Below are positions 43,159 through 52,366 of a stretch of DNA of 64,000 bases, one piece after another. Source of the DNA: Vibrio neptunius (GTDB taxonomy: Bacteria; Pseudomonadota; Gammaproteobacteria; Enterobacterales; Vibrionaceae); assembly GCF_000967495.1 (NCBI RefSeq), contig NZ_JXXU01000044.1, positions 1-64,000 on the forward strand, written 5' to 3'. The position numbers and the translations under genes were made by a program. The notes beneath the pieces were generated by a model that saw nothing but the letters and a program-made list of their open reading frames with translations, was not told where the DNA came from and ran no database searches. Position 1 is the first letter of the stretch, and every line of letters starts with the position of its first letter.

Positions 43159-43749
43159 TTACGCTGCAACAGCTTCCGTTACCGCTGATGTTTTTTTCTC
43201 ACCTATCGGCAGAATCGTGCGGCCATATTCGTTGTTCAGTACTTGAGCCATCGCGAAGTAGATTGCACTTGCGCCACAGAAAATGCCTTCAAAACCTGCA
43301 ATTGTGCCAATCAGCTCACTCCCCGTGAAATCACGTGCGGCAAGTAAGAAAAATAGAATAGTTAACGAGCCGAAAACCACTTGCTTCGCTGTTGGGTAGC
43401 AGAGCGAGCCAATAAACATGAAACCCGTGAAGATGCCCCACAAAGCTAAGTACCAACCCATGAAGTGTGCTGGGCTTGCCGGTAACCCCATGTAAGGCAT
43501 AACAATCAAGCCAACCAGTGTGAGCCAAAACAAGCCATAAGAAGTAAATGCGGTAGTCCCAAACGTATCACCACGTTTAAAGCACATCATGCCGACAATC
43601 ACTTGGCTCAGACCACCATAGAAAATACCCATTGCCAAAATCATTGAATCAATTGGGAAGAAGCCTGCGTTATGAATGTTTAGCAGGATGGTCGTCATAC
43701 CGAAACCCATCAGACCAAGTGGAGCGGGGTTAGCCAGTTTTGTTGACAT
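43159..43749 (-). CDS. satP: Acetate/succinate transporter, GPR1/FUN34/YaaH family
   Basis: A 196-residue membrane protein with six helices. It begins MSTKLANPAPLGLMGFGMTT, where NPAPLGL is the family motif, and includes FPIDSMILAMGIFYGGLSQV. The family moves acetate and succinate with protons. The ATG at 43749 has AAGGTG upstream and is preferred over one three codons earlier. It is transcribed alone and convergent with the alanine symporter. Confidence 0.92.
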   Translation of the reverse strand: MSTKLANPAPLGLMGFGMTTILLNIHNAGFFPIDSMILAMGIFYGGLSQVIVGMMCFKRGDTFGTTAFTSYGLFWLTLVGLIVMPYMGLPASPAHFMGWYLALWGIFTGFMFIGSLCYPTAKQVVFGSLTILFFLLAARDFTGSELIGTIAGFEGIFCGASAIYFAMAQVLNNEYGRTILPIGEKKTSAVTEAVAA

Positions 43750-43951
43750 TTCACACACCTTTCAAAAAAATTAATAAAATTTACGCGCGAAGTTTAGTTC
43801 CGTTCGATAAAAAAGATAGATCCGGAATGTGCAATCTAAGATTCCGAAAACCATTCTATAAACTTAGACACAACGACAAGTTCCACCATCAATAAAACAA
43901 TCAGCAACTTGAGACCGCTGTTCATTGCTCCTCTCAGTCGCCACAAATAAA

Positions 43952-43976
43952 AAGCTCCTGCTTATTGCAGGAGCTT
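43952..43976 (-). terminator. Terminator of the chitinase gene
   Basis: AAGCTCCTGC (43952-43961) pairs perfectly with GCAGGAGCTT (43967-43976). The minus strand continues into TTTTATTTG. It lies 28 bp after the chitinase stop. Confidence 0.8.
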
Positions 43977-44003
43977 AGTTCAATGAGTCATGAGCCTTTT
44001 ACA

Positions 44004-45659
44004 TTACTGGCAAGAGATTTCATCCCAGAACCAGTTAGACTGGGTTGGCGTATCCCAACTACCTGGGCCATTTTTGGCGACAAAACATTTACCCTCATGA
44101 GTAACTTTATCGCCGTTGGCAACCTGAGTTACACCAGCTTGCCACTGAATAAAGTTATCAGGAACTGGCGTTGGATCAGGATTCGGGGTTGGCTCTGGCG
44201 TAGGCTCCGGTGTTGGATCCGTTGGCGTCCCAGAAACTAATTCCCATGGCCCACCAGCACTAGGATTATCACCCTGAGTCCACCATTTCGCTTTATACGT
44301 CGCCCCTTCATGGCTGACTTCATCACCCGTGTCGTAGACTTTAGTGGCACTCCAAATCTTTCCTGTACCTGGTTCAGGGTCAACTGGGTCTAGCTGGTCA
44401 ACAACACGTACTTCAGGCCAACTCGCGTGAGAGCCGTACAAGTTAGTCACACATTTTTCGTAGTCACCCGGTACCAGCGCAGAGTATGCGGTCTGGAATC
44501 CAACTAATTCACACTCAAAGGAATAACCTCCCGGACGATCGGCATAGTACTTCCAATTGCCATCCCAGTTGGTATATAAAACATCGGTTGCACCATTTAG
44601 GTTAAGGCTACCGTATGGGGTTTGTTGCCAGCAGGTGCTCTTTTCATCAGCTTCGATTGGAATCTGGTAATAAGACGACAGCCCTTGCCAATATCTAATG
44701 CGGTTGACAGGCTGGCCTTTATTTTTATTCTGTTCACCACACTCAATCCCCCCGTTAATGATATTAATCGTGGTGCCAAAGCCATAGCCAATCCCCGCTT
44801 CAATTTCACGCTGAGAAGGTGACCACGTTTTATCAATCACGTGTAACATGGCTGGTTTTGGTGCTTGTGGCGTTAAGAAAAACCAAATCGCTGACGCTAA
44901 GTTCAGCCAAGAGTCTGCAACTAAACCTGGGTTATTGAGCAAGACGGATGCATCTCCATCAAACATCGCTTCAGAGAACGCGCCGTAATTAAAGTGATAA
45001 GAAAGCTGTTTAGCACCGCGTCCAAAATAGCCCTGCCCTGCTGCACACGGCCATTTTTTGTTTTGCCAATCGTTCTGGCCACAGCCAGTGGTGTAGCCTT
45101 CCTGACCTTCTGACCAGCCCATTTCGCGTACATGCACTAACGCCTGTTGCCACTCTTCAAGACCTAATGGGTTATCCGACACATTATCTTTGGCAATATG
45201 CCCGCCTGTTTCCTGCGCGAAGTGGGCAAATGCCGTCACGATCGAACGTTCACAGATCGCATCGGAATCTCGCCCATCAGTATACTCGGCACAAAAGGCG
45301 GGAAATTTACCAATCGCACGCAAGAAGCGGGTATAAGTATATTCAGGCGCAGCCATATTAGTCAGAAAATCCCACTCAGCCTGAGGGAACACACGTTCAG
45401 CGCGCTTAACGTTATCCGGATTAGTGGCAAGGTTAGGCTCAATCGCCTCAACAACGCTATTCGGTGCTGTAGTAAGTGCCTGAGACCATATCTGGTACAT
45501 AGGGTTGGACGTTTGTGCGTGTTCTGCCGCCTGAATATCAGCGCGGGCAACCACATAGCCATTCGGATTCTGCGGGTCAGGTTGAATATTGGTCATCGCC
45601 CAACTGGACGATATGGCGGCTAAAGCTAAAGCGGCGGCCAAGTAACTTACTTTCTTCAT
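44004..45659 (-). CDS. Secreted GH19 chitinase with two CBM5/12 modules
   Basis: A 551-residue exported chitinase. A signal peptide (ends ISSSWA) precedes a GH19 catalytic domain (about 60-400) with the acid Glu in FAHFAQETGGH and GYFGRGAKQLSYHFNYG, which lines the substrate cleft. Two chitin-binding modules follow: WSATKVYDTGDEVSHEGATY with WWTQGDNPSAGGPWELV, and the last 48 residues (WQAGVTQVANGDKVTHEGKC to WFWDEISC), separated by a Pro/Thr linker (PTPEPTPEPTPNPDPTP). It cleaves chitin chains outside the cell. It is monocistronic. Confidence 0.95.
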   Translation of the reverse strand: MKKVSYLAAALALAAISSSWAMTNIQPDPQNPNGYVVARADIQAAEHAQTSNPMYQIWSQALTTAPNSVVEAIEPNLATNPDNVKRAERVFPQAEWDFLTNMAAPEYTYTRFLRAIGKFPAFCAEYTDGRDSDAICERSIVTAFAHFAQETGGHIAKDNVSDNPLGLEEWQQALVHVREMGWSEGQEGYTTGCGQNDWQNKKWPCAAGQGYFGRGAKQLSYHFNYGAFSEAMFDGDASVLLNNPGLVADSWLNLASAIWFFLTPQAPKPAMLHVIDKTWSPSQREIEAGIGYGFGTTINIINGGIECGEQNKNKGQPVNRIRYWQGLSSYYQIPIEADEKSTCWQQTPYGSLNLNGATDVLYTNWDGNWKYYADRPGGYSFECELVGFQTAYSALVPGDYEKCVTNLYGSHASWPEVRVVDQLDPVDPEPGTGKIWSATKVYDTGDEVSHEGATYKAKWWTQGDNPSAGGPWELVSGTPTDPTPEPTPEPTPNPDPTPVPDNFIQWQAGVTQVANGDKVTHEGKCFVAKNGPGSWDTPTQSNWFWDEISCQ

Positions 45660-45969
45660 CTCACTTTTCCTTGTTTTATAAAACTGAAAAGAGATTAGAA
45701 AAAGTCAGATTAAGAATCACGGTGAATAAACACGGCTGATGTGAAGTTGCGAGTCACTTTGGAGTTACAACGAAATAAGAAACGGTCAAAGCCAGTAAAA
45801 TGTCTTTTGGATTCAAAAACACTCAATAATTCACTGACGTAGAATTCAATAACCCTGCCATCATCGGCGAACAATAGGATTTTTTCGGTGCAAAATACCG
45901 TAAAACACTCAAACCATTAAAAAGCCAGCCCGAAGGCTGGCTTTTAGCGTTTTGCATCAACGAACAGGA
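45660..45969. other. Intergenic region upstream of chitinase and downstream of guaA
   Basis: A 310-bp A/T-rich gap with the chitinase promoter and the guaA terminator (45920-45945). No gene or repeat is visible. Confidence 0.6.
45920..45945 (-). terminator. Terminator of guaA
   Basis: AAAAGCCAGCC (45920-45930), loop CGAA, GGCTGGCTTTT (45935-45945): a perfect 11-bp stem with a stable tetraloop, 24 bp after the guaA stop. Confidence 0.88.
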
Positions 45970-47523
45970 TTATTCCCACTCAATCGTCGCTGGTGGTTTA
46001 CCTGAAATGTCGTAAACCACACGCGATATACCGTCAACTTCGTTGATAATACGGTTGGATACCTTACCAAGGAAATCGTATGGTAGGTGGGCCCAATGTG
46101 CTGTCATGAAGTCGATCGTTTCAACGGCGCGTAGAGAGACGACCCAGTCGTATTTGCGGCCATCGCCCATTACACCTACAGAACGTACAGGTAGGAATAC
46201 TGTGAACGCTTGCGATACTTTGTTGTAAAGGTCCGCAGCATGCAGCTCTTCAATGAAGATAGCATCAGCACGACGTAGTAAGTCACAGTACTCTTTCTTG
46301 ATTTCGCCAAGAACACGAACTCCGAGACCAGGACCTGGGAATGGATGGCGGTAAAGCATGTTGTAAGGCAGACCTAACTCTAGGCCAATCTTACGTACTT
46401 CATCTTTGAACAGCTCACGTAGTGGCTCAACAAGCCCCATCTCCATATCGTCTGGCAGACCGCCAACATTATGGTGGGATTTGATTACATGTGCTTTACC
46501 CGTCTTCGAAGCCGCCGACTCGATCACGTCTGGATAGATAGTCCCCTGAGCAAGCCACTTCGCATTTTTCAGCTTCTTAGATTCTTCATCGAATACGTCG
46601 ACAAATACGTGACCAATAGTCTTACGCTTGTCTTCTGGATCCGACTTACCTTCAAGAGCTGTCAGGAAACGCTCTTCTGCGTCAACTTTGATGATGTTCA
46701 GACCGAATTGATCGCCAAACATATCCATAACTTGCTGGCCTTCATTTAGACGAAGCAGACCGTTATCAACGAATACACAAGTTAGTTTGTCACCGATTGC
46801 ACGGTGAACCAGCATCGCAACGACAGATGAATCGACGCCGCCCGACAGGCCTAGGATGACTTCGTCGTCACCTACCTGCTCTTTGATACGCGCAACGGCA
46901 TCTTCAATGATCGATTCAGAAGTCCAAAGCCCTTCGCAACCACATACGCCAAGAACAAAGTTCTCAAGCATTTGCTTGCCTAGCTTAGTATGCGTTACTT
47001 CAGGGTGGAACTGAACACCGTAGTATTTCTTCTCTTCATTGGCCATTGCCGCATAAGGACAAGTTTCTGTCTCACCGACTTTTACGAAGTCCGCTGGAAT
47101 TTCTACCACTTTGTCACCGTGGCTCATCCACACGTCTTGAGTTGCTTCAAGATCTTTAAACAGTGCTGATTCACCAGAAACTTTGACTTGTGCGTAGCCG
47201 AATTCACGCTCGGTTGAACCAGCAACTTTACCACCTAGCTGCTCAGCCATAGTTTGCATGCCGTAACATACACCTAGTACTGGCACACCAGAGTCAAATA
47301 CGTATTGAGGCGCGCGTGGAGAGTTGTCTTCCGTTACGCTTTCTGGACCACCAGATAGGATGATACCGTCTGGATTGAATTCACGAATATCCGCTTCTTC
47401 TACATCCCAGCTCCACAGTTCACAGTACACACCGATTTCACGTACACGGCGCGCAACTAGCTGAGTGTACTGAGAACCGAAGTCCAAGATCAGAATACGT
47501 TGGTCATGAATATTTTTAGTCAT
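45970..47523 (-). CDS. guaA: GMP synthase (glutamine-hydrolysing)
   Basis: A 517-residue enzyme that converts XMP to GMP using glutamine and ATP. The N-terminal class I amidotransferase has the Cys in GVCYGMQ (C86) and His/Glu in GVQFHPEVTHT. The ATP-pyrophosphatase domain has the loop LGLSGGVDSSV. The C-terminal dimerisation domain ends PPATIEWE. It follows guaB after 536 bp from start to start of the gap, with a 223-bp intergenic region that contains a strong PurR-type box, so it may have its own promoter. Confidence 0.98.
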   Translation of the reverse strand: MTKNIHDQRILILDFGSQYTQLVARRVREIGVYCELWSWDVEEADIREFNPDGIILSGGPESVTEDNSPRAPQYVFDSGVPVLGVCYGMQTMAEQLGGKVAGSTEREFGYAQVKVSGESALFKDLEATQDVWMSHGDKVVEIPADFVKVGETETCPYAAMANEEKKYYGVQFHPEVTHTKLGKQMLENFVLGVCGCEGLWTSESIIEDAVARIKEQVGDDEVILGLSGGVDSSVVAMLVHRAIGDKLTCVFVDNGLLRLNEGQQVMDMFGDQFGLNIIKVDAEERFLTALEGKSDPEDKRKTIGHVFVDVFDEESKKLKNAKWLAQGTIYPDVIESAASKTGKAHVIKSHHNVGGLPDDMEMGLVEPLRELFKDEVRKIGLELGLPYNMLYRHPFPGPGLGVRVLGEIKKEYCDLLRRADAIFIEELHAADLYNKVSQAFTVFLPVRSVGVMGDGRKYDWVVSLRAVETIDFMTAHWAHLPYDFLGKVSNRIINEVDGISRVVYDISGKPPATIEWE

Positions 47524-47557
47524 TTTGAGCAGTCTTATAAGCTAGGTTATTAAAACG

Positions 47558-47577
47558 GAGGCGAGTGTACTCGCCTC
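47558..47577. terminator. Hairpin between guaB and guaA
   Basis: GAGGCGAG (47558-47565) and CTCGCCTC (47570-47577) form an 8-bp stem with a 4-base loop, 35 bp before guaA. The minus strand continues CGTTTTAA, so it may be a weak terminator or attenuator in the guaB-guaA leader. Confidence 0.4.
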
Positions 47578-47597
47578 TTATTAATGCTTCAAGGAAA

Positions 47598-47613
47598 AAG
47601 CAAACGTTTCCGT
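47598..47613. promoter_or_regulatory. PurR-type box upstream of guaA
   Basis: AAGCAAACGTTTCCGT agrees with the PurR consensus ACGCAAACGTTTGCGT in 14 of 16 positions, including the whole central CAAACGTTT. It lies 75 bp upstream of guaA in the guaB-guaA gap and suggests separate purine repression of guaA. Confidence 0.6.
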
Positions 47614-47746
47614 TAAATATATAGGTTTTATTTTTACGACGGTATTTCGTTTGAGAGCCTTTACCGAATGAACGGAGAAAGCGCGCAGTTTATAAGTATA
47701 AATGAGCACTTTCGATGCAGCTATCGAACGAAATAACCAGTAAAAA

Positions 47747-49210
47747 TTAACCTAGACGGTAGTTTGGTGCTTCCTTAGTAATTTGAACGTCGTGTACATG
47801 AGACTCTTTCATGCCAGCGCCTGAAATACGTACGAATTCAGCTTTAGTACGCATATCTTCAACCGTTGCACTGCCAGTAAGGCCCATGCTTGAACGTAGA
47901 CCACCCATCTGTTGGTGAACGATCTCTTTCAAGCGGCCTTTGTATGCGATTCGACCTTCGATACCTTCTGGCACTAGCTTGTCTGCTGCGTTATCTGACT
48001 GGAAGTAACGGTCAGAAGAGCCTTGAGACATAGCACCTAGTGAACCCATACCACGGTAAGCTTTGTAAGAACGACCGTTGTATAGAATCACTTCACCCGG
48101 AGCTTCTTCAGTACCCGCAAACATTGAACCAACCATCACACATGATGCGCCAGCAACGATAGCTTTACAGATATCACCGGAGAAACGGATACCGCCATCT
48201 GCAATAACTGGAATGCCGTATTCATTGGCAACTTCTGCTGCGTCTGCAATAGCGGTAACTTGAGGTACACCAACACCAGTAACGATACGAGTTGTACAGA
48301 TAGAACCAGGGCCAATACCCACTTTCACTGCGCTTACGCCAGCTTCGATTAGAGCCTTCGCGCCTGCACCTGTTGCTACGTTACCGCCAATGATATCTAG
48401 ATCTGGGTATGCCGCGCGAGTTTCGCGAATACGGTTTAACACCCCTTCAGAGTGACCGTGTGAAGAGTCGATAAGCAATACGTCAACGCCAGCTTCAACG
48501 AGTGCCTTAACGCGCTCTTCGTTACCTGCACCGGCACCCACTGCTGCACCAACGCGTAAACGACCTTGCTCGTCTTTACATGCGTTTGGTTTACGCTCTG
48601 CTTTATGGAAGTCTTTTGCGGTGATCATACCGGTTAGTTGGAACTCATCATTCACAACCAGTACTTTCTCTACGCGCGCTTCGTGCATTTTCTCTTGAAC
48701 TTCTTCGCGAGTCGCACCTTCTTTAACAGCCGCCAGACGCTCTTTAGGTGTCATCACGACTTCTACTTTCTTAGAAAGTTCGGTTACAAAACGAACGTCA
48801 CGACCAGTGATGATACCAACAAGTTCATTGTTTTCAGTAACTACAGGGAAACCTGCAAAACCATGCTTTTCAGTAAGAGCAACCACATCAGCAATTGATG
48901 CATCAGGGCTAACTGTCACAGGGTGAGAAACCACACCTGCTTCGTAAATTTTAACCTGATGAACCATTTCTGCTTGCTGCTCAATCGACATGTTCTTGTG
49001 GATAAAGCCAATGCCACCCTCTTGCGCTAGTGCAATTGCCAGGCGCGCTTCAGTAACGGTGTCCATAGACGCCGAAATCATTGGGATGTTTAGGGTGATG
49101 TTCTTAGTTAGCTGAGTGCGAAGATCAGCTGTGTTTGGGAGAACAGTGGAGTGTGCTGGCACAAGTAGTACGTCATCGAATGTCAGCGCTTCTTTGGCAA
49201 TTCTTAGCAT
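47747..49210 (-). CDS. guaB: Inosine-5'-monophosphate dehydrogenase
   Basis: A 487-residue enzyme that oxidises IMP to XMP, the rate-limiting step of GMP synthesis. It starts MLRIAKEALTFDDVLLVPAH. Two CBS domains interrupt the TIM barrel (about 95-200). The catalytic Cys lies in GIGPGSICTTRIVTG and the flap contains YRGMGSLGAM. An open frame extends 16 codons upstream, but MLRIAKEALTFDD is the family start. A promoter with an internal PurR box lies about 115-145 bp upstream. Confidence 0.98.
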   Translation of the reverse strand: MLRIAKEALTFDDVLLVPAHSTVLPNTADLRTQLTKNITLNIPMISASMDTVTEARLAIALAQEGGIGFIHKNMSIEQQAEMVHQVKIYEAGVVSHPVTVSPDASIADVVALTEKHGFAGFPVVTENNELVGIITGRDVRFVTELSKKVEVVMTPKERLAAVKEGATREEVQEKMHEARVEKVLVVNDEFQLTGMITAKDFHKAERKPNACKDEQGRLRVGAAVGAGAGNEERVKALVEAGVDVLLIDSSHGHSEGVLNRIRETRAAYPDLDIIGGNVATGAGAKALIEAGVSAVKVGIGPGSICTTRIVTGVGVPQVTAIADAAEVANEYGIPVIADGGIRFSGDICKAIVAGASCVMVGSMFAGTEEAPGEVILYNGRSYKAYRGMGSLGAMSQGSSDRYFQSDNAADKLVPEGIEGRIAYKGRLKEIVHQQMGGLRSSMGLTGSATVEDMRTKAEFVRISGAGMKESHVHDVQITKEAPNYRLG

Positions 49211-49324
49211 TTGCAATATCTCACAATTAGAGGAGTAAAAAGAACAATCCAATCTCATCGTTTCGCATAATGAGGGCAGTAAGCGGAGATGCTAGGCTGC
49301 ATTTGGATTAGATATTGCGGACGG

Positions 49325-49353
49325 ATTATACGGCTAACGCAATCGCTTGACCA
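49325..49353 (-). promoter_or_regulatory. guaB promoter with PurR box in the spacer
   Basis: On the minus strand TGGTCA (49348-49353, -35, four of six) and TATAAT (49325-49330, perfect -10) are 17 bp apart. Between and overlapping them, ACGCAATCGCTTGACC (49337-49352) matches the left half and centre of the PurR operator. A repressor bound there would block polymerase. Confidence 0.6.
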
Positions 49354-49441
49354 CAAATTTTTTAATTTTTTTCTTGCATTTACCCCCTTGCTATGTATTA
49401 TATTGCCGCTAACTTCCATACCCACGTCCACGGGATTAGCT

Positions 49442-50773
49442 GTGTCTTCTCTGACCAATCAAAACATCTTCACCGTTTCTCGTCTTAATGCTGAAGTCCG
49501 TCTGTTACTAGAAAATGAAATGGGCATTGTTTGGTTAGTGGGAGAAATCTCTAATTTCTCTGCGCCTGTTTCTGGGCACTGGTACCTCACTCTAAAAGAC
49601 TCTCGCGCTCAAGTTAAATGTGCCATGTTCCGTGGTAACAATCGTCGCGTTACTTTCAAACCGCAAAACGGCAATCAAGTCTTAGTCAAAGCACGTTTAT
49701 CTCTTTATGAGCCTCGCGGTGACTATCAGTTGATCATTGAAAGTATGCAGCCCGAAGGTGATGGCAGACTTCAACAGCAATTTGAAGAGCTGAAGATGAA
49801 ACTGGCGGGGGAAGGGCTGTTTGCCCAAACCAACAAAAAGTCATTGCCAGAGCATCCCAAACGCGTTGGTGTAGTCACCTCTAAAACAGGCGCAGCCCTA
49901 TTCGATATTCTTGATGTCCTCAAGAGACGTGATCCTTCGTTACCTGTTGTGGTTTATCCAACATTGGTTCAAGGAGAGGACGCCGCTATTCAGATCGCAC
50001 AAGCGATAGGTTGCGCGAATAGTCGCAACGAATGTGACGTTTTGATAGTTGGCCGTGGTGGCGGTTCTTTGGAAGATCTTTGGTGCTTCAACAGCGAAAT
50101 TGTCGCACGCACGATTGCAGCCAGTCAGATACCTATAATCAGTGCTGTTGGACATGAAATTGATGTGACTATCGCCGACTTTGTTGCCGATATGCGCGCA
50201 CCGACTCCATCGGCCGCAGCGGAATTAGTCAGCCGAGATAATAGCCATAAAGCTCAGGCATTCAATACCCGTCAACACAGACTGCAGAGCTCAATTCGCC
50301 ATTATCTCACCAAACATAAGCAGGCTACTTCAACGTTACTGCATAGACTTGAGCGCCACCACCCTACTCATCAGCTACAGCGACAAAGCCAACAACTTGA
50401 TGAACTGTCACTTCGTCTCGAGCGTTCGATAGAACGCTATTTTTCAGTACATCATCAAAAAATTGAACGCCAACAATACAAACTACAGCTTCACTCTCCA
50501 CTCACACGCTTGAGCGAGCAGAAATTGGCATTGCAGCGGTTAGAACAGACATTAATGGATGCGATGAGCAGAAAACTACTTAACTCTCGCCACCAACTCG
50601 CGCTTGCTGTCGAGAAACTCGATACTGTCAGCCCACTTGCGACGTTAAAACGTGGCTACTCCATTACTCAGGATACCTCTGGTAAGGTTCTGACTAACGT
50701 GGGCGAGACAAAAACAGGTGATACTCTGGTCACCCGTTTATCTGATGGCGAGATACGCTCTACCGTCGTTTAA
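49442..50773 (+). CDS. xseA: Exodeoxyribonuclease VII large subunit
   Basis: A 443-residue catalytic subunit that degrades single-stranded DNA into oligonucleotides. The OB-fold N-terminus reads NIFTVSRLNAEVRLLLENEM, GIVWLVGEISNFS, YLTLKDSRAQVKCAMFRGN. The nuclease core has DVLIVGRGGGSLEDLWCFN and HEIDVTIADFVADMRAPTPS. A coiled-coil region follows. The frame is open 51 codons further upstream, but the GTG at 49442 gives the family start MSSLTNQNIF. It is divergent from guaB and overlaps the convergent yfgJ by 4 bp. Confidence 0.96.
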   Translation: MSSLTNQNIFTVSRLNAEVRLLLENEMGIVWLVGEISNFSAPVSGHWYLTLKDSRAQVKCAMFRGNNRRVTFKPQNGNQVLVKARLSLYEPRGDYQLIIESMQPEGDGRLQQQFEELKMKLAGEGLFAQTNKKSLPEHPKRVGVVTSKTGAALFDILDVLKRRDPSLPVVVYPTLVQGEDAAIQIAQAIGCANSRNECDVLIVGRGGGSLEDLWCFNSEIVARTIAASQIPIISAVGHEIDVTIADFVADMRAPTPSAAAELVSRDNSHKAQAFNTRQHRLQSSIRHYLTKHKQATSTLLHRLERHHPTHQLQRQSQQLDELSLRLERSIERYFSVHHQKIERQQYKLQLHSPLTRLSEQKLALQRLEQTLMDAMSRKLLNSRHQLALAVEKLDTVSPLATLKRGYSITQDTSGKVLTNVGETKTGDTLVTRLSDGEIRSTVV

Positions 50774-50988
50774 GCCTGTTTAATGAACTGGAAGGCAACT
50801 CTGGACTTCGACTTTAGTTCGTTACAAGTATGGCAAAAGTAGCTGGCGGAACCACAAGCCTGTAGTTTTTCCAGCTTGCATTCACACTCAGGGCAGTAAC
50901 CAACCTTGATGTAATCACTCGCACATTCATTACAGTGGTAGTGACCTTGCCACTCAAGCTCTTTTTGACATACTGGACACGGGTTCAT
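50770..50988 (-). CDS. yfgJ: YfgJ-like double zinc-ribbon protein
   Basis: A 72-residue protein with four Cys pairs, NPCPVCQ, HCNECAS, YCPECECK and FCHTCNE, forming two zinc ribbons. It corresponds to E. coli YfgJ, which also lies beside xseA and is 71 residues. Function is unknown. The ATG at 50988 is preferred over an upstream extension because it gives the usual length. It overlaps the 3' end of xseA. Confidence 0.88.
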   Translation of the reverse strand: MNPCPVCQKELEWQGHYHCNECASDYIKVGYCPECECKLEKLQACGSASYFCHTCNELKSKSRVAFQFIKQA

Positions 50989-51059
50989 ATTAAACTCTCT
51001 CAGTCGATGTTTCTGCTGATAGCTTATATTCTGTGGGAATCTTGGCACTATGATCTAGG

Positions 51060-52055
51060 TCATTCTCCATGATGGTGCTTAACCTGATACATCTGCTTGT
51101 CCGCTTGTTTAATCAAACACTCGATAGAATCTAGTCGTTCAATCTTCACAATCGACAGTCCAACACTCACATTGACTTCAATTGTATGCAGAGGAGTAAG
51201 CTCCGCCAAACTTTCTCTTAGTTCGGTATACAGAGCCCGAAGAGATTCTTCATTATCTGAAAACGCAAACGCGACAAATTCATCGCCACCATAGCGCCCA
51301 CTCATACCTGACTGTGAAAAACAGTGTTTAAAGGTGTGACCCACTGCTGTTAACACGACATCCCCTGCTTCATGCCCATTCTTGTCATTGATCTGCTTGA
51401 ACTTATCAATATCAGCAAAAAAACATGCCATATACGTCAAGTTAGTGTTCAGACAATCTGATGCACGTTGCAACAAAGCACGTCGATTCAAGCAGCCCGT
51501 TAAACAATCGTAACTGGCGTGATAATGCAGTTGATGTTCAAGTTGATATTTTTCCCATGCTACCGCATAGAGAGAAGCCAACATTTCGAGTACTTCTAGC
51601 TCTTCTTCACTTGGCTGAGATGGTTCAGCGCTGTAAATCGCGAATGTTCCCATCACGGTCTGGTCATTGGCCAAAATAGGTACAGACCAACAAGCACGGA
51701 AATTAGCCTTATTCGTTATAGAGAGAAAAGGCGCCCAGTTCGGATGAACATTAATGTCCTTCACCACAACGGTTCGTTTAAGAAAAGCCGCTGCACCACA
51801 AGATCCAACACCTTCGCCAATTTCAATACCTTCTATCGCCTGATTGTAGAAGTCAGGCAAACTAGGCGCATATTCCAAATATAGTCGTTGTGTCGATTCA
51901 TCCAGACGTAAGATAGAAGCACGACGTTCACCAAACCAATGCTCGGAAAGATCAACCACTCGACGATTGAGTTCTGCTTTCCCCATACCCAGTGCAAGCT
52001 TGGTGAGCAACTTATTGACTTCTCGGTGAGCGTGCAGAAGTCGGTGATAACTCAT
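51060..52055 (-). CDS. GAF-GGDEF diguanylate cyclase
   Basis: A 331-residue cytoplasmic protein. A GAF sensor domain (about 20-165, RRASILRLDESTQRLYLEYA, GEGVGSCGAAAFLKR) is followed by a GGDEF domain (about 180-331) with the intact active site SGRYGGDEFVAF, so cyclic-di-GMP synthesis is expected. The RxxD product-inhibition site that normally lies five residues before GGDEF is absent (sequence SQSGMSG). No membrane segment. The signal sensed by GAF is unknown. Confidence 0.92.
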   Translation of the reverse strand: MSYHRLLHAHREVNKLLTKLALGMGKAELNRRVVDLSEHWFGERRASILRLDESTQRLYLEYAPSLPDFYNQAIEGIEIGEGVGSCGAAAFLKRTVVVKDINVHPNWAPFLSITNKANFRACWSVPILANDQTVMGTFAIYSAEPSQPSEEELEVLEMLASLYAVAWEKYQLEHQLHYHASYDCLTGCLNRRALLQRASDCLNTNLTYMACFFADIDKFKQINDKNGHEAGDVVLTAVGHTFKHCFSQSGMSGRYGGDEFVAFAFSDNEESLRALYTELRESLAELTPLHTIEVNVSVGLSIVKIERLDSIECLIKQADKQMYQVKHHHGE

Positions 52056-52366
52056 AAGGCTGACTCATTATTAATTATTAACAGAAAAGGTGACTTATTA
52101 GGCGATTTTATCATCAGACCTTAACCACACTACCACAGCGAATAATTGATTATCGAGTTTACATCCATATTATGGGCTAAAGATCTTAATGAGATCATCG
52201 GCTAAATCCATTTTGATCAGCGATCACCCCAGAAAAGAATATTTATATCACCACACACCGAAAGCATAAGTTACATATGCTGCATTTGAATTTATTTCAG
52301 AGTAAAAAAACAAATTAGACACAAAAACCAAAAAAAACAGAACTTAATAAAAAGATCTTATTGAAG
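52056..52366. other. Intergenic region, nothing recognised
   Basis: A 311-bp A/T-rich gap between two minus-strand genes. It must contain the promoter of the GGDEF gene. No other gene, terminator with a good T-run, or repeat was found. Confidence 0.6.

Noticed and set aside
49289..49441. 51-codon N-terminal extension of xseA
   Set aside because: The frame is open, but the sequence carries the guaB promoter and PurR box and does not match the family. The GTG at 49442 fits.
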